Shown here piece by piece: positions 17,947 through 28,297 of a stretch of 64,000 nucleotides of DNA; position 1 is the first letter of the stretch; each line of letters begins with the position of its first letter. Source of the DNA: Zoroaster sp. YZ-2022 (Eukaryota; Echinodermata; Asteroidea; Forcipulatida; Zoroasteridae); contig CM055823.1 in the NCBI GenBank assembly GCA_029582265.1, forward strand, positions 28,111,228 through 28,175,227. Direction: 5' to 3'. Both the position numbers and the translations under genes were made by a program. The notes under the pieces were generated by a model. The model had not been told where the DNA came from, made no database searches, and was given only the letters and a program-made list of their open reading frames with translations.

Positions 17947-20900
17947 AATAATAATAATAATAATAATAATAATGGAGTCTTATATAGCGCCGGTATCCGC
18001 CAAAAGGCGCTCATGGCGCTCGCTCGTGATACAAGAGAACAAGAGAAAAAAGGCAACAAATATATAGAAAATTATTAGTCTATATTGGCTTGAAACAGAT
18101 GAGTTTTGAGAGCAGTTTTAAATAATGATGTCGTATCGGCTGCCCTGATGTGGTACGGAAAACTGTTCCACACTTTTCCTGCAGTAACCAGGAAAGAACG
18201 TGCTCCCCATGAGTTCTTGGCTGTGTGTTCTACCAGGAGACTTTGATCAGCAGATCGTAGGTCGCTGCGTGATGGAGTGTATTGAGTGACAAGATCTGAG
18301 ATGTAGAATGGCGCCATGCTGTGTAATGATTTATAGACCAGGAGACCGAGTTTGAAAACTATCCTTTGTTCCACTGGTAACCAGTGGAGTTGCCTGAGGA
18401 TAGGGGTGATGTGTGATCGTTTGCGAGACAGAGTAACCAGTCGTGCAGCCATGTTTTGCAAACGTTGAAGACGAGTGAGCTGAGATTTGTTAACACCATA
18501 CAGGAGGGAGTTACATGTCCAGCCTGGAAATGACAAGGGAGTGAATGAGTAGTTCTGCAGTCTGTGTATTTATGTACTTGCGAATAAGTCTGATGTTACG
18601 AAGAGATATACAAGCTGCTTGCGAAACAGCCGAGATGTGATTATTCATTTTAAGTTCAGAATCCATGATGATTCCAAGATTTCTTATCTTTTCAGATGGG
18701 GATATGATAATTTCACCAATCCTTAGACTGGGGATGTTTATTTTGGACCGCTGTTGTTTGGATCCTACAATCAGAAATTCTGATTTAGCGTCATTGAGTT
18801 TTAGGAAATTATTTGTCATCCATAGGCGTACCTCATCTATGCAGGCTTCCATACGTTGTATAGCTTTGTTAGCATCTGTTTGAGAGGGGTCAACAGCTAG
18901 ATATAATTGTATATCATCAGCGTAGCAGTGGTAGTAGAGGCAATGTCTTCTGATGATATTACCAATAGGCGTGGTATACATGGAGAAGAGTATGGGCCGA
19001 GTGCAGAGCCCTGTGGAACTCCATACTGTAAGGTGGTTGAGATGAGAGGCTGCCTCGTTAATGCGAACGAAGCAGGTTCTATCGCTGAGATACGAGTGAA
19101 ACCAGTCAAGTACACTTCCAGTGATACCAAAGTAAGTTTCCAGACGATTGAGGAGTACATTATGATCCAGAGTATCAAAGGCTGCGGACAGATCCAACAG
19201 CACTACAAGGGATATTTTACCATGGTTCATGGCTAAAAGTAAATCGCTCTGTACCTTCAGGATAGCTGTTTCAACACTATGGTGCTGACGATACGCCGAC
19301 TGGTATTTATCTAGAAGGTTGTTGTCAGTAAGATATGCTGTCAATTGTTGTCCAACTATGCGTTCTAGAGTTTTACTAAGAAAACTCAAGTTTGAGATTG
19401 GGCGATAATTGCTCATTTCATTAGGATTCAAGACAGCTTTTTTGAGGACTGGCTGGATTTGAGCTATCTTCAATGAGGGAGGCACATTTCCGGATTTTAG
19501 AGAGTTGTTGATTATTGATGTCATAGCAGGGATAATGGCCTTTTCACATTTTTTAAGAAGCTTAGCTGGAATGGGGTCCAAGTTGCACATCTTAGGAGGT
19601 GACTTGGCGAGAATGGTGTGAACATTAGAAACAGTCACATCATCAAATGCGCTAAGTTCCGACGGTGCATACCTATCAGGGCTATAAGACTCATGTGTAT
19701 GAACAGTCTCCAGACCATCACGGATTCGCTGGATCTTGTCGGTAAAGAAAATACTGAACTCATGGGCAAGATCGATAGAAGACTCGTGCTGGGGGAGAGG
19801 CGAGCTCTTATTCTTATGGAGAAGTTTGTCGGTTAATCGGAAAATCTGCTTCTGGTCTTTTCTGTGGTCAGCAAAACACTCGTTATAGTAGCTGGATTTA
19901 GCATGTTCGATTTGATGGATTACTGAATTCTTTTGCTTGCAATAGAGTTGGCGGTCAATTTCCAAATGTGTACGCCTCCATTTATATTCAAGCTGCCGTC
20001 GTATCTTCTTAGCAGCTCTAATTGCGTTAGTGTACCATGGAGAGCTGTGGTGAAGAGTGACAGATCTTTGCTTAACTGGAGCATGTTTGTCAAGTGCTTG
20101 AGATAGAATAACATTGTATTGTTCTACTTGGGTGGATAGTTTGTGGCTTTGTTTAGCATTGACGATATCTTCTAAGTCTTTAACATCATCACAGAAATTA
20201 GCGAGTTGAATATTACATATGTTGCGAGATGTTATGACTTTTTTAGAGTTGTTTGGTCGCTGTAGGTGAAACTTGGCAGTAATAGCAAAATGATCTGAAA
20301 TTCCATCAATTATGTTCAGATCACTCCACATAGGCAGGTCAGCAAATCTAGTGATGAAAAGGTCTAAAGTGTGTCCTTTCCTGTGAGTAGCGGTGTCAAC
20401 ATGCTGTTGAATGCCACAACTGGACAGTAGCTCTTTGAACGCATTGGCATCTCTGTCATTATCATTATCAACGTGTACATTGAAATCTCCTGTAATGATC
20501 AGTGGCATAGAGTTTAACACAACACCATCAACCAATAGTGAGAATTCTTCTAAAAATGTAGTAAAAGTACATCCGGTTGATTTTTGTTGAGGACGATAGA
20601 GAATAATAAGTGACAATGATTGGGTTGAACTAATTAGTTCAGTAGACAAAAACTCAAATGATTTGGGTTCGATATCAATGTCAGGAAAACGCACTGTGAA
20701 ACCACTCTTGTAGAGCAGAGCAATCCCCCCACCTCGTTTCGGTTTTGGGCGTGGCACTTGTTTGAGTTCATATCCTACAGGAGTAATATCACCAGTTACG
20801 ACATTGTCCCCATCTTTGAGCCAGGTTTCGCATATGGCTACTAAATCAAACCTATGGGTCAGCACAAAGTCAACAAATTCAGTTCTTTTGTTACGGAGAG

Positions 20901-21453
20901 ATTGTGCATTAATAGCACAAAATTTTGCTTGGCAATGACCAGGAAAAGAGGTCAACTTAGTTGATTTTGGACAGACTGTGGCATTATTGTTCATTGTAGA
21001 AACAGGGAAATTTGTGTTGTGTCTCTTAGTTCTATGAGTTCTTACACCAGCACGGCGGCTTCGAGGATGCCAGATGCCTGTGTCTTTCAATGTATGAACT
21101 ACATCAGGTGCAATTGCATAATGGTGGCTCCTATGATGTTTCATAGACTTCAACTCTGCAGTGCTGTATAGTAGTAGATTAGGACCCATTTGTATCTTGA
21201 TGTCCAAGGAATTTCGAAGACAATAGATGTACAATCCGGGGCTAACTTCAGGGAGCAGTCCTTTGTCACAGTTGATCGCAGTTACACAATGGGTAGTACT
21301 TGCACACTGGTTATGAAGGATAGTACTGTGTAGATATAGCACACTCACACCAAGACAGATACAAAAAATCATCATCAAGTTTTCTGCTTTTCGACGGCAA
21401 AATTTAGCAGAGAAAGTTATCCAGTAGGTGGACTGTGTGAACACAAACAACAT
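17947..21453 (-). mobile_element. L2/CR1-type LINE, nearly full ORF2
   Basis: The element reads leftward from a start at 21453 to a (ATT)n tail at 17947-17975. The 3' UTR ends GAGCGCCTTTTGGCGGATAC...GGCGCTATATAAGACTCC, a hairpin tail that resembles the tails of the SINEs in this window. The region 21454-21960 to its right may hold 5' UTR; no ORF1 is recognisable. No target duplication was found. Confidence 0.85.
18075..21453 (-). pseudogene. LINE ORF2: AP endonuclease and reverse transcriptase
   Basis: The main frame runs 980 codons. After about 170 residues of unclear N terminus comes an AP-type endonuclease with NAQSLRNK, ICETWL, ITGDFNVHVD and SDHFAI. The reverse transcriptase follows with YRPISNLSFLSKTLERIV, LDLSAAFDTLDH and the catalytic YADDIQLY. 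Between these last two motifs the conserved PQG block is out of frame at about 18996-19030: the correct block (YGVPQGSALGP) is read in the neighbouring frame, so two opposite single-base shifts bracket it. A further shift near 18515 moves the C-terminal 150 residues (CNSLLYG, RLQNMAARLV, LHWLPVEQRI) to another frame, ending at 18075. It would copy its RNA by target-primed reverse transcription if intact; as read it is dead, unless the shifts are sequencing errors. Confidence 0.88.
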
Positions 21454-21963
21454 GTTCTTATGAAGAGAGAAACAAAAGTTGAAAAACAGGTAAACATAAC
21501 AGATGTATCAGAGCAGTAAACAAGTGGCAGCAGCTATAACAGCGCCCTCAAAAGTATTAATTTTGAGTGTTTGGGAACCGAACACATGTTAGAGTGATTG
21601 CCTATCAACACCGACAGCTCTGTGGAAAAACGGTATATTCATATCTGTTGTTCCGGAACCCAAGCACCTGATAAATTACTTTCAACATTTTATTTGATGT
21701 GAAATTGGCAGTAAATGTATCAATCATCCTGAGAAATTATCACGACTGAAGTGCTTTCATTTTAGAGAAATTTGCAAGTTTCAATAGATCGCCATTGTGT
21801 CGATCGTATACTAAGTGCGTCAAGGCGAATTAGCTTTTGATTTGAGGCCAATTTTTTTTCACTCAACTGTATTAATAGACATTATTAGACATTATGCGTC
21901 ATTATGCATTGAAGTCACAAACTTAAGGGCGCCCTCGTTTAAAGGAGGCAAACGAATAGAGTA
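21454..21963. other. No gene seen; possible LINE 5' region
   Basis: Sequence upstream of the LINE start on its strand, without a reading frame of its own. It may include LINE 5' UTR up to an unknown boundary. Confidence 0.35.
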
Positions 21964-23000
21964 GCCCCCTGTCTTTATCCTATATCAAGTATATGTGTAA
22001 GGACACAATACTGGCTGACAAAAATGGGACACAGGGTTTTTAACAAAAATATTGGTGGAAAGTTGTAATTTACTTGAAAGTCATGAGAATGGACACCCTT
22101 GTACTTGAAAATAGCATTGGAGAGATAACGTGCCAAGTAAATCTTCCTCCCTGTTGTATTTTCTCGATTGGCGTGTGAAAGTTAACGTAAGTTACATCGT
22201 GTCCACTTTTCAGTCTAGTACCCAACAATAAAAGTCAAATCAAAAAAATGTTTACACCATGATTATGTAGCTTATTCCCAATAAAAAATGGCTTAGTTTG
22301 GTAAGGATGAGTTTTGTAAAAAAAATATATCTGGCCGTTTTAACTAACGTGAACACAGATTTAGCGATAATTTTTGAGGTTCGTGAAATCTTTTTATTTT
22401 TAGGAGCCAGTTTATTTCTTCATTAAGTTACTCAAGTTATATGCACATCGTGAGGAAAATAAGTAAGGGATACGTAAAGTGTTTGATTTGATGAACTTTG
22501 GTTCAATTAATGTCCCGTTTTTAGACGCCATTTTGGCAATAAAATCGGTTTGTAAACGTGAATTAAAAGTGACACAACACGTATTCACACTTTATTTTAT
22601 CTTTATTTGTCTCTTAAACATACATACAAATATTATCTAAAATAAAAAACAGTTCAAAATAGTCAAATTATTTAAGAAAATCAAGATCATTTTGTGCACT
22701 ATGAAAGTTAGTCAGTATTGTGTCCTTACACACATATACACAGGCTCCAGGTGTACCATTCAAGAGGTTTCATTGGACACGTTGTGCTGAAGATTTGACG
22801 TCGGCGCTTCGAGGCTCGCGCGCTAGCTACCAACCAAGGTCAAAGTTGAACATCGGGGAAAATGATGGCGGCGCATGGACAGGATCTGGCGTAATTCACG
22901 CGCCTCCAGCTCAAAGCGTGACGTCAGATCTTCAAGCAAGCAAACGAATAGCATGAAGATCTGACGTCACGCCTTGAGGCTCGTGAATTCCGCCATATAT
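21964..23000. repeat. CCTGTC-family repeat split by a TIR element
   Basis: The repeat starts CCCTGTCTTTATCC (21967) and is cut after CAAGTATATGT. It resumes at about 22730 with CACAGGCTCC, TACCATTCAAG and TTTCATTGGACAC. It ends with inverted copies of AAGCGTGACGTCAGATCTTC and GAAGATCTGACGTCACGCCT facing each other (about 22915-22976). It has the same order as the uninterrupted copy at 41650. Confidence 0.65.
21997..22729. mobile_element. 733-bp TIR element inside the CCTGTC repeat
   Basis: The ends are GTAAGGACACAATACTG at the left and CAGTATTGTGTCCTTAC at the right, extending with two mismatches to about 23 bp. It lies inside the CCTGTC repeat and is therefore younger. I find no transposase frame, so it is a non-autonomous element of unassigned superfamily. 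Confidence 0.72.
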
Positions 23001-23020
23001 CGGCCCGCAATTTTGTTTTC

Positions 23021-23145
23021 CTGCAAACAAGAATTGCAATCCCGCGATATTTCAGCCAATCAGATGTCTTATACATATTCGTCATCTTATATAACGTGCC
23101 ATGTGATTGGCTGAAATATTGTGGGATGGCAATTCTTGTTTGCAG
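23021..23145. repeat. Long hairpin, about 43-bp arms
   Basis: CTGCAAACAAGAATTGC...TTTCAGCCAATCA faces TGATTGGCTGAAATATT...GCAATTCTTGTTTGCAG with a 40-bp loop. It is probably a small MITE. It lies upstream of the toxin-like gene promoter. Confidence 0.75.
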
Positions 23146-23509
23146 AAAAAAAAAAACCTAACGGCCATTTTCTGTTTACCGTGTTAGTGCAGTTTTTTGT
23201 GCAAGCCGTATACGCGATGAATCCTTAGTTACCCTGGCCCAGAGTACGCATGGCAGATCTTAGGCAGACTGTCCTTGCTAAACCGTGAAATACGATTTCC
23301 GTTATAACCACATAATTTATTTTTTTATTTATTTTTTTAAATATTTTTTTTTATAGTAAGCGGCGATTTTTCGCTAACGGTAAGACCTAGATAGAATCTT
23401 TTTCTAAAATCCATCTGGACCACCCCCTTAAAAAAAATCCCGGATCCGCCCATATATATACCGACATGTAATCACAATCATAAATAGATGCATCCACACC
23501 CTTAAAACT

Positions 23510-23700
23510 AAGGTGTTGAATCAACATTTTAAAGAGTTCGTCAGTGACATTTCTTTGTAAAGTTGGATTTAACTTTTAAAAGTGTTGAATTAACATTGAT
23601 AAAGTTAGACTTAATTGACTCCGTGTTAATTCAACTTTATTGTTGAATTTAACTTTATAAAGTGCTGTCACTCACCGAACTCTTTAAAGGTTGATAAATA
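23510..23700. repeat. Palindromic AT-rich repeat upstream of the toxin-like gene
   Basis: Repeated GTTGAATCAACATTTTAAAG/TTTATAAAGTGCTGT-type segments in both orientations. A relative lies just downstream of the same gene at 26416-26600, so the gene is bracketed by two copies. Confidence 0.55.
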
Positions 23701-23820
23701 GCCATATTTTGTTTCACAGCGCCCAATGTTTATCTTGAGTGACAGAGTGCGTTAAAAAAACACAAACAGGTAAAACATTCGTTAACGTCATTGTTATGTA
23801 ATAATGTCAGTTTAGGATTG

Positions 23821-23828
23821 TATAAAAA
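23821..23828 (+). promoter_or_regulatory. TATA box of the aerolysin-like gene
   Basis: TATAAAAA. Transcription would begin near 23850-23855. A short leader then ends at a strong GTGAGT splice donor at 23899. The assignment to the gene at 25118 rests on this donor and on the CAG acceptor directly before that gene's start. Confidence 0.6.
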
Positions 23829-23849
23829 GAGGAATTTATAGCCGCACAA

Positions 23850-23898
23850 TTTACATTATCCTTGCATCCTTGCGTCGAGACGACAAATTGATACCAAG
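23850..23898 (+). other. Predicted non-coding exon 1 of the aerolysin-like gene
   Basis: A short leader between the inferred transcription start and the donor CCAAG|GTGAGT. The intron (23899-25115) ends CTGTTCAG two bases before the ATG. That intron carries two insertions (24143-24619 and 24948-25092). The transcription start is an estimate from the TATA box. Confidence 0.5.
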
Positions 23899-24142
23899 GT
23901 GAGTGCTTTCAAAGATACATTTTGAAAAGTAACTTTGACTACACTTCGATCATTGTTCAAGTCTAAATTTGTCATCTTTAAATTTTAAGCTCGGGAAACG
24001 TCTGCATAATCGCAACATTGAGGGGAACAGTACATAATAAAAACGAATGTTGCGCTTTTCTGATGCTTGTTAGATGAGTATGTACGAAAGTTACGAATGT
24101 TTCCATGCCATGTAAGAAAGTATAGTCGATCCCTCACGACGC

Positions 24143-24619
24143 TACGAAAGCCCATTAGCGCCAACAAAAAATAAATTTCCAATCCGTTATTACGAATTCA
24201 CAATCCGTTATTACGGATTCACAATCCGTTTTTACGGATTCACAATCCGTTATTACGGATTCACAATCCGTTATTACGGATTGTGAAGCCGTTATTACAG
24301 ATTCGCAATCCGTTATTACGGATTCGCAATCCGTTATTACGGATTCGCAATCCGTTATTACGAATTCACAATCCGTTATTACAGATTCGCAATCCGTTAT
24401 TACGGATTCACAAAAAAGACTAAATACCTGGGTATATCGAGAATTTCTGGTCACGATAGCTCTTCAGTCACTCGGTCACGTTGCAACCAGGCAGAGCGCC
24501 CTCAAGGGGACCCCATTTGTGAATCCGTAATAACGGATTGCCAATCCTTAATAACGGATTGTCAATCCGTAATAACGGATTGGAAATTTATTTTTTGTTG
24601 GCGCTAATGGGCTTTCGTA
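24143..24619. mobile_element. MITE with internal array of near-palindromic 21-mers
   Basis: The terminal arms of about 50 bp are inverted (TACGAAAGCCCATTAGCGCC at the left, GGCGCTAATGGGCTTTCGTA at the right). Inside, about ten copies of AATCCGTTATTACGGATTC (24178-24415) are followed, after a 100-bp centre, by inverted copies (24520-24585). ACGACGC flanks both ends. There is no coding capacity. It sits in the intron of the toxin-like gene. Confidence 0.8.
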
Positions 24620-24947
24620 CGACGCCAACAGGCTAGGTGTACAAAAGACGTGTTCAGTTTTGATTTTTAATATGAAATGTTAGTTTGGTATAGTATACCT
24701 CGTTTCTCAACCCTGAAAAATGTTCCAGGCCAGCATGCTACTGAGCCACGTGCAATACACGCGATATAGGGCCTAGAAATCTGTGGTTTTCAGCAATAAT
24801 TTAATCTTGTTCTTTTGTCTTCCCTTGCCCTCCCTATCCTTAACTTCATCCTTCTCTGAACTCTGAAATTCCCTTCCAGTTTCTATCTGCATGTCTATTC
24901 CTTAATTCCTTTATTAGCCAGTGCGTATAATCTTGATACGGCTAGGT

Positions 24948-25092
24948 AAAACTTGTAGCTTTGCATGGTGAGGATGATAAGTAAGACTAATTGCGGGGAC
25001 ACCATGTGGAATCTCAATTGAGTAGTAATTAGTTCTGAAAAGAACTGGGGGTACAACTCGACGTTTCGATCAGTATGCTCTGATCGTCCTCA
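24948..25092. mobile_element. 145-bp insertion with 13-bp target duplication
   Basis: GATACGGCTAGGT lies at 24935-24947 and again at 25093-25105. The insert runs from AAAACTTGTAGCTTTGC to CTCTGATCGTCCTCA and is the same unit found as an inverted dimer at 7580-7811. The pseudogene copy at 5862 has a single GATACAGGT-like site here, which shows the empty state. It lies 25 bp before the start codon, against the splice acceptor. Confidence 0.82.
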
Positions 25093-25117
25093 GATACGGC
25101 TAGGTCACTGTTCAGTC

Positions 25118-26356
25118 ATGAAGCTATTCCATCTTGTTTTGTGTTGTATTGCTCCTCTTCTCACCGCGGTGTCTTGCAATGACGGGGCCTTCAAGATACT
25201 TGGAGGATATTTTGATGTGTACACTGCCGATTCTTCATCGCATCTTGAAACCAAGTACCACTGGGGCACATACGATGCAGTAGGGCATAACGACCGGACT
25301 ACCATCAGCGGCACAAACGGCTTCTGCTGGAAAAATGGACTGGCTTTCTGTAGACTGACCCTTGTAGTTTCAACATCAAATGCTCTAACGGAGAAGCACT
25401 ACCAGATTATGGGTAGCAAGATGGAAGTGTACGATGCCTCATCGAAATACGTTGTGGAAACAACAGGCTGGGGTGTACAAGATGCATACGGTGAGATTGA
25501 GGATAAATTGGTGGCTGATGGGGAGATATGGAGCGGTGTTTTGAATGACTGGGGTTACGGATATCTTCATCTGCTCGTAAGACAAACAACTCGTCCGTCC
25601 CTCTCCGATGCTTTCTTTCTAGAATACAGAAATGCCGGCAGCGAACAGTTCTCGACAGGTGCCACCACCATCGGACAGAAAGATCCAGCGAGTGTGCCGC
25701 AGACGTTGGCAAATTTCAGAAGCTGGACCAACCAGTGGGGAACTTATACTATATCATACTGGAAAGTCTACACAGTTCCGACGAAACTGGTTGATACCGT
25801 TGGACTTTACGACCAGAGGATAACGACGCCCCTCGGGGTGCCCACCCTGAAATCTCTGACGTTGGAAAATCATGGATCGGGGGTAACAAGCGATGATTTC
25901 GCGTTAATCGGAACCACAGAAACGATCACACTTACGACTGAGACCACCATCTCGACAACCTTTGACTTTGCAGTTGATATTGGGTCTGACGTTACCATCG
26001 ACGTGTTTGTGATAGGCATTAGTATAGATATTAGTTTGCATTTCTCATATTCTTCGAGTACTGAACAGAAAGAGACCAAATCCGAAACGAAAACGCAGAC
26101 CATACAGTGGCCGTCCACCTGTCCAGCCGGGATGAGAATTACCAACGTGATCAGCACATCGACAGAGGAGGTGAAAATCCCAATCGAGTTCATCTTCGAG
26201 CGAGGCAATCTTCGCTGGAAGGAGATAAAGATCTTGGAAACCACAATGAGCAGTTTGAAACAAATAAAGACTGACTGCTGCCTATGGAGTGACGCACATG
26301 ATCTTTGCGGTACAACAGGTCTTCCCGTGTGCAGCAGCTACCTATCTCGGAGTTGA
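25118..26356 (+). CDS. Aerolysin-like secreted pore-forming protein candidate
   Basis: 412 residues in one coding exon. Residues 1-20 are a signal peptide (MKLFHLVLCC...). Residues about 20-260 form a Trp/Tyr-rich N-terminal domain I cannot assign. Residues 262-331 alternate polar and hydrophobic positions with many Thr/Ser (TTETITLTTETT, then DVTIDVFVIG, then TEQKETKSETKTQT) and are followed by a Pro-Gly turn (CPAGMRI). That pattern resembles the stem and insertion loop of aerolysin/ETX-MTX2-type beta-pore formers. A cysteine cluster (CCLWSDAHDLCG) near residue 387 suggests disulphides. The start is chosen because it directly follows a CAG acceptor and begins the signal peptide. A broken paralogue lies 19 kb to the left. 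The role (defence, venom or digestion) is unknown; the fold is inference, and a structure prediction would test it. Confidence 0.72.
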   Translation: MKLFHLVLCCIAPLLTAVSCNDGAFKILGGYFDVYTADSSSHLETKYHWGTYDAVGHNDRTTISGTNGFCWKNGLAFCRLTLVVSTSNALTEKHYQIMGSKMEVYDASSKYVVETTGWGVQDAYGEIEDKLVADGEIWSGVLNDWGYGYLHLLVRQTTRPSLSDAFFLEYRNAGSEQFSTGATTIGQKDPASVPQTLANFRSWTNQWGTYTISYWKVYTVPTKLVDTVGLYDQRITTPLGVPTLKSLTLENHGSGVTSDDFALIGTTETITLTTETTISTTFDFAVDIGSDVTIDVFVIGISIDISLHFSYSSSTEQKETKSETKTQTIQWPSTCPAGMRITNVISTSTEEVKIPIEFIFERGNLRWKEIKILETTMSSLKQIKTDCCLWSDAHDLCGTTGLPVCSSYLSRS

Positions 26357-26415
26357 TCGAATGACATCGGTTCACCACACAGACCGCCGAAGATTTTGAC
26401 GACCCTTCACTCCAA

Positions 26416-26600
26416 ACAAGTGTTGAATCAACTTTTTAAATAGTCTGGTCATTGACAACACTTTCGACAACACTCTTTTTAAAGTTATATTGAACTCTAG
26501 CCTGCTACATATTAATCCAAAACTCTTTTTGAATTCATCATATTAGCTTTATAAAGAGTTAGTTATCACTGATCAAACTATCCTATAAGGTTGATTTAAA
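26416..26600. repeat. Palindromic AT-rich repeat downstream of the toxin-like gene
   Basis: GTTGAATCAACTTTTTAAAT and TTTTTAAAGTTATATTGAAC resemble the repeat at 23510-23700. It lies in the 3' UTR of the gene at 25118. Confidence 0.5.
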
Positions 26601-26727
26601 ACTTGGTTTCGTTTCTTTTAACTTCTTTTAACTTCTTTTAACTTCTTTTTTCCTTAGGCTGTGATCGTAAATGAGACCCTAGGGCTTACCCTATTATATT
26701 ATTATAATAATTATTGTCATGTCATGG

Positions 26728-26733
26728 AATAAA
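26728..26733 (+). terminator. Poly(A) signal of the aerolysin-like gene
   Basis: AATAAA 372 bp after the stop codon, the first good signal downstream. Confidence 0.5.
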
Positions 26734-26821
26734 TTAATTTGCTATACTGTATAACATTTTAGTACAAAATATGTGCCTATATCCAGACGTTAATCAGCAA
26801 TTCAACCTGCAATCTGCAATA

Positions 26822-27135
26822 TCCACATGACTATACCCATCTTCATACACATTTACACCACACAGAGCTTCAATATCCACATACCTATACCCATCTTCAT
26901 ACACATTACACCACACAGAGCTTCTATCCACATGAATATACCCATCTTCATACACATTACACCACACAGAGCTTCAATATCCACATGACTATACCCATCT
27001 TCATACACATTACACCACACAGAGCTTCAATATCCACATTACTATACCCATCTTCATACACATTACACCACACAGAGCTTCAATATCCACATGCCTATAC
27101 CCATCTTCATACACATTACACCACACAGAGCTTCA
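26822..27135. repeat. Minisatellite, about 53-bp unit, six copies
   Basis: The unit contains ATATCCACATG, CTATACCCATCTTCATACAC and CACACAGAGCTTC. Copies differ by a few bases or small deletions. There is no reading frame. Confidence 0.88.
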
Positions 27136-27660
27136 GCTCATTACAAAGGAGATAATTTTGTTCAATTGGATTTTAGAAATTTAACAACAGCATATAAATA
27201 TGTGAACACAATTATGTAATTCGTACTGCAAATTTAATCCTATGCACATGAACAACGTATTGTTTGTTCTGATTATAAATAGACTATACTTTAATTAAAC
27301 TTTGTAATTCCATCGATAGTGAAGAAATGTATTGCATTTATTAGTCAATTAAATGCTATTTGCAATATAATTGAAGAAAAGGTTGTGGGTAATATTTTTG
27401 GTGTATATTTACTTATTTAGGATACAAATATTAAATGCCTTTAGAGTTCAATAGTAAAAAAATATATCATAAGGTACAATCTTCAATATATACCATTGCC
27501 ATTTGGAAAAAAACCTTTTTACACTCTTGTAAATTTAATATAGTTTTCCCGAAAACATTAGTCAAAAACATTGCTCAAAATATAGCTCAAATAAAGTGTG
27601 CACTCTGTCTCTGTATACATGTACACTAAAACCGTAGTAGACGAAGGAGAAATCCCAACC
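27136..27660. other. No gene seen
   Basis: AT-rich, with only short open frames that have no recognisable content. Confidence 0.4.
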
Positions 27661-27661
27661 T

Positions 27662-27800
27662 GGGTTAGACTGGTCCCCTGTCCTATCAAGGACAGAGACT
27701 AGACAGGCTCCGGCCGTACCGATCGATTTCATTAGATCTGACGTCACGCTTCGAGGCTCGCATGCGAATGTAACGCTACTACGCGCGCGCGTACTTCTGC
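27662..27800. repeat. CCTGTC-family repeat copy
   Basis: CCTGTCCTATCAAGGACAG hairpin, then CAGGCTCCGGCCGTACC, GATCTGACGTCACGCTTCGA and a CGCGCGCG run, in the order of the copy at 41650. Confidence 0.6.
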
Positions 27801-27807
27801 CATCTAA

Positions 27808-28297
27808 GGGTGCGTTCGAGTAGCTTCATCCCCGAGGTAACCCGAGTACGTCACACGGGTGAGCCCCCAAGTACAACCTAATCGAACGAATGTCAAAGGT
27901 CACACGGACTTTGAAAACAAAATACTTACAACGAAACGATAGCAAAATAATTATTTCCCGGGTAAAAAAGAACTAATGATCATATTACTTCTTAGGTTCG
28001 TACAAAACAACACATCTTCTAGTACAAGAACAGCCTCTACTCACAGATTCGTTGTTTAAGGGTTGAAAATGTCAAAACTTCACAAAATTGCCGCAATGAA
28101 AACAAAGATGGTGGCCATTCAGAATATTCTCAAAATGACATCACTTACCCAGGTCTGCCTCAAGTGACCTGCTTCGTGAGTAGGTTACATGAGGCTGACC
28201 CAGGTAAGCCCCGGCAATGGCGTCAGACCTACTCGAACGCTCCGGAGTCAGACCCGGGTCGACCCGGGGAAGCTACTCGATCGACCCGAACGCAACC
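27808..28297. mobile_element. 490-bp TIR element
   Basis: The left end GGGTGCGTTCGAGTAGCTTC and the right end, in reverse complement GGTTGCGTTCG...GAGTAGCTTCCCC, form imperfect inverted repeats. The interior (AAAACAAAAT, GGTGGCCATT) is non-coding. The ends resemble those of many hAT MITEs, but no target duplication is clear. Confidence 0.55.

Noticed and set aside
24155..24454. 99-codon frame of DCESVIT repeats
   Set aside because: Translation of the 21-mer array inside a MITE, not a protein.
26822..27135. CRISPR-like regular repeats
   Set aside because: Units are directly adjacent without unique spacers, and the genome is metazoan. The same applies to the arrays at 31546, 47915 and 59789.
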